A program made the position numbers and the translations under genes. The notes below the pieces were generated by a model. It searched no databases and was not told where the DNA came from. It saw only the letters and a list, made by a program, of their open reading frames with translations. Shown here piece by piece: positions 1 to 5,043 of a stretch of DNA of 5,043 bases (positions within the stretch are counted from its first letter, which is position 1; each line of letters begins with the position of its first letter). This stretch comes from an uncultured Prevotella sp. GTDB lineage: Bacteria > Bacteroidota > Bacteroidia > Bacteroidales > Bacteroidaceae. The stretch spans positions 1 through 5,043 of the forward strand of contig CAMOQW010000104.1 of NCBI GenBank assembly GCA_946623195.1, given 5' to 3'.

Positions 1-13
1 CTCAACTCTCAAC
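1..13 (-). repeat. Edge of a 7-bp tandem repeat (AGTTGAG family, inverted)
   Basis: The first 13 bases read CTCAACTCTCAAC. Their complement is GTTGAG followed by AGTTGAG, which is nearly two units of a 7-bp repeat. The same unit appears on the opposite strand after the TPM gene at 2613-2640. It is cut by the window edge, so its full length is unknown. It suggests that these bases are intergenic rather than part of menG. Confidence 0.5.
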
Positions 14-22
14 GAAACAAAG

Positions 23-754
23 GTGTATCAACAAGAGACTATCAAACCCTATAGCAATGGCGAAAAAGCCACGCAGGTGGAGCAGATGTTCGACAACATC
101 GCTCCCACCTACGATACGCTGAACCATCGTCTCTCGTGGAACATCGACCGAGGATGGCGGCGCAAGGCCATCCGCCAACTGGCACCTTTTTCTCCCCGGT
201 CGGTGCTCGACATTGCCACCGGCACTGGCGACTTCGCCATCATGGCCGCACAGATGCTACACCCAGAGCAGTTGGTGGGAGCCGACATTTCGGAAGGCAT
301 GATGCAGATAGGTCGCCAGAAAGTGCAGCAGTCGGGGTTGGAGCATGTCATCCGCTTCGAGAGGGAGGACTGTACCGCCCTCTCCTATCCCGATGCCACG
401 TTTGATGCCGTGACAGCCGCCTTCGGCATCCGCAACTTTGCCGACCTGGACCGCGGACTGAGCGAGATGTGCCGCGTCCTGAAGAAGGGCGGCCACCTGA
501 GCATTGTGGAACTGACACAGCCCGTCACGTTCCCCATGAAGCAACTGTTTCGCATCTATTCACACACCGTGCTGCCCGTCTACGGTCGCATGATTTCCAA
601 GGACACGGCAGCCTACACTTACCTCACCAAGACCATCGAAGCCTTCCCGCAAGGCGAGCGCATGGTTGACATCCTGCTACGGGCGGGCTTCGCCGAAGCC
701 TCGTTCCGCCGGCTGACCTTCGGCATTTGCACAATGTATTTCGCTACCAAATAA
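23..754 (+). CDS. menG: Demethylmenaquinone methyltransferase (MenG/UbiE family)
   Basis: This 243-residue SAM-dependent methyltransferase carries out the last step of menaquinone synthesis, methylating demethylmenaquinone. Visible motifs are the UbiE-type N-terminal signature [17 protein letters not shown] (30-46), the SAM-binding loop [13 protein letters not shown] (61-73), the acidic ADIS at the end of strand 2 (87-90), FGIRNFAD (134-141), the second UbiE signature [17 protein letters not shown] (151-167) and the family C-terminus [13 protein letters not shown]. Length is normal for the family. Bacteroidales use menaquinone and not ubiquinone, so the MenG role is preferred over UbiE (inference from lineage). 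The start chosen is GTG at 23. The frame is open back to the edge but has no upstream ATG in view, and the next ATG (residue 22) would remove the conserved [14 protein letters not shown] start. aroE follows after 11 bp. Confidence 0.95.
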   Translation: MYQQETIKPYSNGEKATQVEQMFDNIAPTYDTLNHRLSWNIDRGWRRKAIRQLAPFSPRSVLDIATGTGDFAIMAAQMLHPEQLVGADISEGMMQIGRQKVQQSGLEHVIRFEREDCTALSYPDATFDAVTAAFGIRNFADLDRGLSEMCRVLKKGGHLSIVELTQPVTFPMKQLFRIYSHTVLPVYGRMISKDTAAYTYLTKTIEAFPQGERMVDILLRAGFAEASFRRLTFGICTMYFATK

Positions 755-765
755 TTATAGAAGTT

Positions 766-1512
766 ATGGACAAGTACGGACTTATCGGCTACCCCTTAGG
801 GCACTCGTTCTCCATCAGCTACTTCAATCAGAAGTTTCAGGATGAATCCATCAATGCCGTCTACGAGAACTTTGAGATTCCCACCATCGAAGCCCTGGAC
901 GAGGTGCTCGATTCCAATCCCAACCTGCGTGGACTGAACGTCACCATCCCCTACAAGGAGAAGGTGCTGCCCTTCCTCAACAGCATCTCACCCGAGGCCC
1001 GGGCCATCGGAGCCGTCAACGTCATCCGCGTCATCCATGAGGGCAAGAGCATCAAGCTGAAGGGCTACAACTCCGACGTCATCGGCTTCACCAAGAGCAT
1101 AGAGCCTATGCTCGACAAGAAATCACACAAGAAAGCCCTCATCCTGGGAACGGGCGGAGCATCGAAGGCCATCGACTACGGGCTGCGCAATCTGGGGCTG
1201 GAGACGGTATTTGTAAGCCGCTACGAACGGCCGGGCACTATCCAGTACAAGAGCATCACACCTGAGGTCATACAGGAATACAACGTCGTCGTCAACTGCA
1301 CGCCGGTGGGCATGTACCCGCATACCGAGGAGTGTCCTGAGTTGCCCTACGAGGCGATGGACCAGCACACCATCCTATACGACCTGATTTACAACCCCGA
1401 CGAAACCATGTTCATGAAGCGAGGCGCACAATACGGCGCACAGACCAAGAACGGACTGGAGATGCTGCTTCTGCAGGCCTTCGCTTCCTGGGAGTTCTGG
1501 CACGAGAAATAA
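766..1512 (+). CDS. aroE: Shikimate dehydrogenase (NADP-type)
   Basis: AroE reduces 3-dehydroshikimate to shikimate, feeding chorismate for aromatic amino acids and also for menaquinone. The 248-residue protein shows the shikimate-binding start GYPLGHSFS (8-16), NVTIPYK with the catalytic lysine at 64, GAVNV (82-86), YNSD with the catalytic aspartate at 104, the Rossmann loop LGTGGASKAI (127-136), SRYERP (151-156) where the arginine can contact the NADP 2'-phosphate, NCTPVGMYP (177-185), YDLIYNPDET (205-214) and the C-terminal NGLEMLLLQAFASWEFW (229-245). The usual NTD motif reads NSD here, a conservative change. The ATG at 766 is used because the protein then begins MDKYGLIGYP as expected. 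A TTG at 727 in the same frame would overlap menG and add 13 unrelated residues. It is somewhat shorter than the roughly 270 residues of E. coli AroE. The next gene starts 4 bp after the stop. Confidence 0.96.
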   Translation: MDKYGLIGYPLGHSFSISYFNQKFQDESINAVYENFEIPTIEALDEVLDSNPNLRGLNVTIPYKEKVLPFLNSISPEARAIGAVNVIRVIHEGKSIKLKGYNSDVIGFTKSIEPMLDKKSHKKALILGTGGASKAIDYGLRNLGLETVFVSRYERPGTIQYKSITPEVIQEYNVVVNCTPVGMYPHTEECPELPYEAMDQHTILYDLIYNPDETMFMKRGAQYGAQTKNGLEMLLLQAFASWEFWHEK

Positions 1513-1516
1513 AGCT

Positions 1517-2614
1517 ATGGACGACTTAAAATCATCTGTCAATACGCTGACTGCCCAGTACAACGCGACTATCCAAGCCCTTGAGGATGCCTTTGAGCTT
1601 GAAAAGGGCCACGTAGGACGGGTGGACAAGCTCCGGAGACAGTATTCCAGGCGCTACGAACAACTGCATCAGGAATACCGCGGCAAGCGGCAGGCCCTCA
1701 CAGCTGCCTACAAGGAAGCTCATCCTGCATGGACCAAGGCACGCCGCCTGTGGGAATACGTCTTCTTTGCAGGCATTCTGGCAGCTATGGTGTGCTGTGG
1801 AGCATCCCTTCCCACCGACGACAGCCCCGCAGCTTCTGCTTTCGTCCAGCAAGACATCCGGGAATGGAATGCCGACAACATCCCCATCCCCTATCTGCAA
1901 GACTCCACGCAATACGTGTCCAATCCCGACAGCGTACTCTCGCCACTGGCCGTCAGTCGGATGAATGCCGCTCTCCAGCGCCTGGAGCACGAGCTGGGCG
2001 TGCAGTCTGTGTTCATTGTGGTCAACCACATCGAGAATGACGACCCCTTCCGTATGGCCCAGGACGTGGGCAACAAATACGGTGTGGGTTACAACGATCG
2101 CGGACTGGTCGTCGTGGTGGGTTATCTCGACCACAGCATCAACATGTCGCCGGGCCGCTCGCTTGAGGCAGACCTCACCGATGCCGAGTGTCACCGTCTG
2201 GAACAGCAGTATGTGGTGCCGGCCATGCGTGCCGAGATGCCCGACAGCGGCATGATATACCTCGCCGAGGCCGTTTATGCCACGCTGCAGAAGAAGCAGC
2301 TGCCTGAGATGTCGAATCTCTTCAGCCAGAGCGATGAGGCAGATGACGACATAGCAGCAGCGCTGGGTCTGACCTCACTCTTCTTCCTGGGCTGGTGCAT
2401 CTTCTTCCTGCGACTTAATCGCAAGTACCACTGGGTTGCCACCCTGGGCACTATAGCACTGTTGCCTAACCCATTCCATGTAGCCGAGACCCTCAGCTTT
2501 GGCGGAGGCGGCTTCGGAGGCGGAGGCTTCAGTGGCGGCGGCGGTGGTGGCTTCAGCGGAGGCTCGTTCGGCGGAGGCTCGTTCGGCGGAGGCGGAGCCA
2601 CATCACGGTGGTAG
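1517..2614 (+). CDS. TPM-domain membrane protein with coiled-coil-like N-terminus and Gly-rich tail (YgcG-like)
   Basis: This 365-residue membrane protein has no established biochemical function. Residues 1-78 are hydrophilic, rich in charged residues, tyrosine and glutamine, and look helical or coiled-coil. A hydrophobic segment spans about 80-98 (YVFFAGILAAMVCCGASL). A TPM domain follows at about 133-258, with VSNPDSVLSP, GVQSVFIVVN (161-170), YNDRGLVVVVGY (192-203) and SLEADLTDAE (215-224). A second hydrophobic segment lies at about 280-298, followed by basic RLNRKYH and a Gly/Phe/Ser tail (329-360) ending ATSRW. The positive-inside rule suggests a cytoplasmic N-terminus, a periplasmic TPM domain and a tail probably back in the cytoplasm (inference). 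Most YgcG-like proteins begin with a signal peptide followed by TPM; here the extra N-terminal region replaces it. It starts 4 bp after aroE and is followed by lemA, its usual neighbour. The TAG stop (2612-2614) overlaps the heptamer repeat. Confidence 0.88.
   Translation: MDDLKSSVNTLTAQYNATIQALEDAFELEKGHVGRVDKLRRQYSRRYEQLHQEYRGKRQALTAAYKEAHPAWTKARRLWEYVFFAGILAAMVCCGASLPTDDSPAASAFVQQDIREWNADNIPIPYLQDSTQYVSNPDSVLSPLAVSRMNAALQRLEHELGVQSVFIVVNHIENDDPFRMAQDVGNKYGVGYNDRGLVVVVGYLDHSINMSPGRSLEADLTDAECHRLEQQYVVPAMRAEMPDSGMIYLAEAVYATLQKKQLPEMSNLFSQSDEADDDIAAALGLTSLFFLGWCIFFLRLNRKYHWVATLGTIALLPNPFHVAETLSFGGGGFGGGGFSGGGGGGFSGGSFGGGSFGGGGATSRW
2501..2596 (+). repeat. Gly-rich tail coding repeat with a perfect 15-bp tandem duplication
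   Basis: This stretch encodes residues 329-360 of the TPM protein, made of runs of glycine broken by Phe, Ser-Phe or Phe-Ser. Within it, the 15-bp unit GCGGAGGCTCGTTCG occurs twice back to back without mismatch (2556-2570 and 2571-2585) and begins a third time for 8 bp (2586-2593). The unit is five codons long, encoding a GGSFG period, so gain or loss of a copy keeps the reading frame. Glycine-rich tails are typical of YgcG-like TPM proteins. Confidence 0.85.
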
Positions 2615-2640
2615 TTGAGAGTTGGCAGTTGACAGTTATT
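2613..2640 (+). repeat. Degenerate 7-bp tandem repeat (AGTTGAG family)
   Basis: Four consecutive 7-bp units are visible: AGTTGAG (2613-2619), AGTTGGC (2620-2626), AGTTGAC (2627-2633) and a decayed AGTTATT (2634-2640). The TPM gene's TAG stop (2612-2614) overlaps the first unit. An inverted copy of the same motif lies at 1-13, and an isolated TTGACAGT follows the lemA stop at 3266-3273. Function is unknown. No dyad symmetry typical of a terminator is apparent. Confidence 0.7.
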
Positions 2641-2677
2641 CAGACATTTAGGTATCAATTTAAAAATATCAATTATT
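2638..2677 (+). promoter_or_regulatory. AT-rich leader of lemA, possible internal promoter and translation leader
   Basis: This 40-bp stretch is far richer in A and T than the coding DNA on either side. It contains the direct repeat TATCAATT twice (2653-2660 and 2667-2674), and the lemA ATG follows 3 bp after the second copy. No Shine-Dalgarno sequence is visible. AT-rich leaders are common before Bacteroidota genes and can aid translation start. A good match to the Bacteroidota -7 consensus TAnnTTTG is absent, so promoter activity is only possible, inferred mainly from this being the widest gap in the cluster. Confidence 0.3.
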
Positions 2678-3265
2678 ATGAAACTCAGTAAATCGCTTAT
2701 CGGAATCATCGTAGCCGTCGTCGCCATCGGCTTATGGGCTACAAGTGCTTACAACTCCATGGTGCAGGAGCAGGAGAAAGCCACAACGGCCTGGAGCAAT
2801 GTGCAGTCGGCCTACCAGCGCCGTGCCGACCTCATCCCCAATCTGGTGGAGGTGGTCAAGGGCTATGCCGCTCACGAGAAGGAGACATTAGAAGGAGTAG
2901 TGGCAGCACGCTCCAAGGCAACGTCCATCAACGTCGACCCCACTAACATGACCCCCGAGAAGCTCAAGGAGTTCCAGCAGGCTCAGGGCGAGCTGGGCGC
3001 AGCACTTGGTCGTCTTATCGCCATCCAGGAGAACTATCCCGACCTGAAGGCCAACGAGAACTTCCGCGACCTGCAGGTACAGCTCGAAGGCACCGAGAAC
3101 CGCATCAATGAGGCTCGCAACACATTCAACAAGACCGTACAGGACTACAACATCTCTATACGCAAGTTCCCCAAGACCCTGCTGGCCGGCATGTTCGGTT
3201 TCGACAAGATGTCGAAGTTCGAGGCTGAGGCCGGTGCCGAGAAGGCTCCCCAGGTAAAGTTTTAA
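2678..3265 (+). CDS. lemA: LemA family membrane-anchored protein
   Basis: This 195-residue protein is a canonical full-length LemA family member. A short basic start (MKLSK) leads into one hydrophobic helix at about 6-22 (SLIGIIVAVVAIGLWAT), then the conserved AYNSMV (24-29), AWSNVQSAYQRRADLIPNL (38-56), VVKGYAAHEKETL (59-71) and AARS (76-79). Further on are ENYPDLKANENFRDLQ (118-133), LEGTENRINEARN (136-148) and DYNISIRKFP (156-165), then FGFD (173-176). The soluble part of the family is a bundle of long helices. Its molecular function is not established, and membrane topology cannot be settled from the sequence. The family often sits beside TPM/YgcG-like genes, as here, which suggests the two products act together at the envelope (inference). 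The ATG at 2678 places the hydrophobic helix at the N-terminus as expected. purM begins 13 bp after the TAA stop. Confidence 0.95.
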   Translation: MKLSKSLIGIIVAVVAIGLWATSAYNSMVQEQEKATTAWSNVQSAYQRRADLIPNLVEVVKGYAAHEKETLEGVVAARSKATSINVDPTNMTPEKLKEFQQAQGELGAALGRLIAIQENYPDLKANENFRDLQVQLEGTENRINEARNTFNKTVQDYNISIRKFPKTLLAGMFGFDKMSKFEAEAGAEKAPQVKF

Positions 3266-3278
3266 TTGACAGTCTGAT

Positions 3279-4451
3279 ATGAACAATCGCTATATGCTAC
3301 GCGGCGTGAGTGCTGCCAAAGAGGACGTACACGCCGCTATCAAGAACATAGACAAGGGCATCTTCCCGCAGGCCTTCTGCAAGATCATCCCCGACATTCT
3401 GGGCGGCGACCCGGCATACTGCAACATCATGCATGCCGACGGCGCCGGCACCAAGTCGAGCCTGGCCTACATGTACTGGAAGGAGACCGGCGACCTCTCC
3501 GTATGGAAGGGCATTGCCCAGGATGCCATCGTGATGAACACCGACGACCTGCTGTGCGTCGGAGCCGTGGACAATATCCTCGTCTCTTCCACCATCGGGC
3601 GCAACAAGATGCTCGTGCCGGGTGAGGTCATCTCGGCCATCATCAACGGTACCGACGAATTGCTCCAGGAGCTGCGCGAGATGGGCATCGGCATCTGGCC
3701 CACCGGCGGCGAGACAGCCGACGTAGGCGACCTGGTGCGCACCATCATCGTCGACTCTACCGTCACCTGCCGCATGAAGCGCAGCGACGTGATAGACAAT
3801 GCCAACATCCGCCCGGGCGATGTCATCGTAGGTCTCTCATCAACGGGTCAGGCCACCTACGAGCACCGCTACAACGGCGGCATGGGTTCTAACGGGCTGA
3901 CCTCAGCACGCCACGATGTCTTCTCGAAATATCTGGCCGAGAAATACCCTGAGTCGTACGACCATGCCGTGCCCGACGAGCTGGTGTATAGCGGCAAGTA
4001 CAAGCTGACGGATACGCTTGCTGTCAACGGGACACAAGAATGTTCAATGGGTGAACTGGTGCTCTCCCCCACCCGCACCTATGCCCCCGTCATCAAGCGA
4101 CTGCTCGACGAGCTGCGCCCTGAGATTCACGGCATGGTGCACTGCACGGGCGGTGCCCAGACCAAGGTGCTGCACTTCGTAGGCGAGAACTGCCGCGTCG
4201 TCAAGGACAACATGTTCCCAGTACCCCCGTTGTTCCAGGCCATCCACGACTGCTCGGGCACCGACTGGCGCGAGATGTACCAGGTGTTCAACATGGGTCA
4301 CCGCATGGAAATCTACGTCCGCCCGGAAGTCGCCGACCAGGTCATTGCCATCAGCCGCTCGTTCAACATCGATGCCCAGGTGGTAGGCCGCATCGAGGAG
4401 GGCAAGCGCAGCCTGACCATCAAATCAGAATTTGGAGAATTTAATTATTAA
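3279..4451 (+). CDS. purM: Phosphoribosylformylglycinamidine cyclo-ligase (AIR synthase), divergent Bacteroidota-type form
   Basis: PurM closes the imidazole ring in purine synthesis, converting FGAM to AIR with ATP. The 390-residue protein belongs to the PurM/PurL ATP-binding superfamily. Motifs match AIR synthase in order: Y..RGVSAAKEDVH (5-18), HADGAGTK (52-59; usually DGVGTK), MNTDDLLCVGA (86-96), TGGETADVGDLV (142-153), IVGLSST (183-189), GSNGLTSAR (203-211), SPTRTYAP (263-270), HCTGGAQTK (288-296), PVPPLFQ (314-320) and FNMGHRMEIYV (337-347). It is longer than the roughly 345 residues of E. coli PurM, with about a dozen extra residues between the SST and SNG motifs. My recollection is that Bacteroidota commonly carry this longer form. 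A divergent paralogue with another substrate is possible but less likely. Its TAA stop shares one base with the prfA start. Confidence 0.87.
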   Translation: MNNRYMLRGVSAAKEDVHAAIKNIDKGIFPQAFCKIIPDILGGDPAYCNIMHADGAGTKSSLAYMYWKETGDLSVWKGIAQDAIVMNTDDLLCVGAVDNILVSSTIGRNKMLVPGEVISAIINGTDELLQELREMGIGIWPTGGETADVGDLVRTIIVDSTVTCRMKRSDVIDNANIRPGDVIVGLSSTGQATYEHRYNGGMGSNGLTSARHDVFSKYLAEKYPESYDHAVPDELVYSGKYKLTDTLAVNGTQECSMGELVLSPTRTYAPVIKRLLDELRPEIHGMVHCTGGAQTKVLHFVGENCRVVKDNMFPVPPLFQAIHDCSGTDWREMYQVFNMGHRMEIYVRPEVADQVIAISRSFNIDAQVVGRIEEGKRSLTIKSEFGEFNY

Positions 4452-4453
4452 TG
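4449..4453 (+). promoter_or_regulatory. TAATG stop/start overlap between purM and prfA
   Basis: The purM TAA stop (4449-4451) and the prfA ATG (4451-4453) share one base. Such junctions often allow ribosomes ending one gene to restart on the next, so the two genes are very likely on one transcript (inference). A GGAG lies at 4434-4437, 13 bases before the ATG, which is long for a working Shine-Dalgarno site. The intervening bases are all A or T. Confidence 0.75.
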
Positions 4454-5043
4454 GAAACAAACAGCATACTACAGAAACTGGACGGCCTGGAGGCCCGCTT
4501 CGAGGAGGTGTCAACACTGATTACCGACCCCGCCGTCATCGGCGACCAGCAGCGGTTCGTCAAGCTCACCAAGGAATATAAAGACCTGGGCGACATCATG
4601 TCGGCCCGCAAGCGATACATCGACTGCCTGGAAGCTATCAGGGAGGCCAAGGACATCCTGGCCAACGAGGACGATCCGGAGATGAAGGAGATGGCCCGCG
4701 AGCAGCTGGCGGAGAACGAGGCCCTGCAACCCCATGTGGAGGAGGAAATCAAGCTGGCCCTGATACCGAAAGACCCCGAGGACGCCAAGAACGTGCAGAT
4801 GGAGATCCGTGCCGGTACGGGCGGCGACGAGGCTGCCCTGTTTGCCGGCGACCTGTTCAAGATGTACAAGTCGTTCTGCGACTCGAAGGGCTGGCAGCTG
4901 TCGATTACCAGCGTTTCTGAGGGTGCCGTAGGCGGATTCAAGGAAATCGACTTTGCCGTCAGCGGTGATGATGTCTATGGCACGCTGAAGTACGAGTCGG
5001 GTGTCCACCGCGTACAGCGTGTGCCGGCCACGGAGACGCAGGG
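4451..5043 (+). CDS. prfA: Peptide chain release factor 1 (3' end beyond window)
   Basis: RF1 recognises UAA and UAG stop codons in the ribosomal A site and triggers release of the finished protein. The window holds 197 complete codons plus two bases, out of about 360 expected. It begins METNSILQKLDGLEARFEEV, the usual helical N-terminal domain, followed by the central-domain motifs EIRAGTGGDEAALFAGDLF (118-136), GWQL (147-150), GAVGGFKEI (158-166), GDDVYGTLKYESGVHRVQR (172-190) and VPATETQ (191-197). The PAT tripeptide at 192-194 is the RF1 stop-recognition motif; RF2 has SPF there, which settles RF1 over RF2. The catalytic GGQ loop would lie just beyond the right edge. The ATG at 4451 gives the expected N-terminus and overlaps the purM stop. 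No in-frame stop interrupts it. Confidence 0.96.
   Translation, partial: METNSILQKLDGLEARFEEVSTLITDPAVIGDQQRFVKLTKEYKDLGDIMSARKRYIDCLEAIREAKDILANEDDPEMKEMAREQLAENEALQPHVEEEIKLALIPKDPEDAKNVQMEIRAGTGGDEAALFAGDLFKMYKSFCDSKGWQLSITSVSEGAVGGFKEIDFAVSGDDVYGTLKYESGVHRVQRVPATETQ

Noticed and set aside
727..765. Upstream TTG start for aroE, adding 13 residues
   Set aside because: It would overlap the end of menG, and the added residues do not resemble AroE. The ATG at 766 gives the expected MDKYGLIGYP start.
1532..2194. A 220-codon open frame on the minus strand opposite the TPM gene
   Set aside because: It lies wholly opposite a gene with recognisable domains and its translation shows no family motifs. 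Long antisense frames are expected in GC-rich coding DNA.
2615..2677. Intrinsic terminator between the TPM gene and lemA
   Set aside because: The repeats here are direct, not inverted, and there is no GC-rich stem followed by a T run.
2275..2727. A minus-strand open frame encoding a proline-rich protein
   Set aside because: The proline runs are simply the complement of the glycine codons in the TPM tail, and the frame also crosses the intergenic gap and the start of lemA.
3266..3278. Promoter or terminator in the 13-bp gap between lemA and purM
   Set aside because: The gap is too short for either and holds only a TTGACAGT resembling the heptamer repeat.
4441..5008. Two overlapping minus-strand open frames opposite prfA
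   Set aside because: The + strand encodes an intact RF1 N-terminus and central domain. The antisense frames have no recognisable motifs.
1..5043. Mobile element, phage, CRISPR, defence system or RNA gene
   Set aside because: No transposase, integrase, terminal inverted repeats, spaced repeats or tRNA-like folds were seen. The window is nearly filled by six intact or edge-cut genes with similar base composition.

Overview
The window looks like an ordinary chromosomal housekeeping stretch from a member of the Bacteroidales, with Prevotella or a relative the best guess. The evidence is the style of the proteins (a MenG starting with a QQE.IKPY segment and ending [12 protein letters not shown], a short 248-residue AroE, and the 390-residue divergent PurM form), very short gaps, and weak or absent Shine-Dalgarno sites. 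The coding DNA is visibly GC-rich with AT-rich leaders. The genus call is recollection plus inference, not a database result.

All six genes lie on the + strand and follow one another closely. In order they are menG (menaquinone methylation), aroE (shikimate dehydrogenase), a TPM-domain membrane protein with a glycine-rich tail, a LemA-family membrane protein, purM (AIR synthase, purine synthesis), and the first 197 codons of prfA (release factor 1), which runs off the right edge. Gaps are 11, 4, 63 and 13 bp, followed by a 1-nt stop/start overlap (TAATG). The genes could be one transcript. The 63-bp gap before lemA is the only place with room for an internal promoter, and its second half is strikingly AT-rich.

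menG and aroE both belong to chorismate and menaquinone metabolism. purM and prfA are general housekeeping genes. Between these pairs sits the TPM/LemA pair, a recurring bacterial gene neighbourhood of two envelope proteins whose biochemical role is not established. It is the least understood part of the window.

The non-coding DNA holds a degenerate 7-bp tandem repeat (AGTTGAG-like) after the TPM gene, with the same motif inverted at the extreme left edge. A perfect in-frame 15-bp tandem duplication lies in the glycine-tail coding region. I see no rRNA, tRNA, CRISPR array, insertion sequence, riboswitch or convincing terminator. No stretch over 300 bp lacks a gene. I found nothing that clearly amounts to a new system; the TPM/LemA pair with its unusual N-terminal extension is the best candidate for follow-up.
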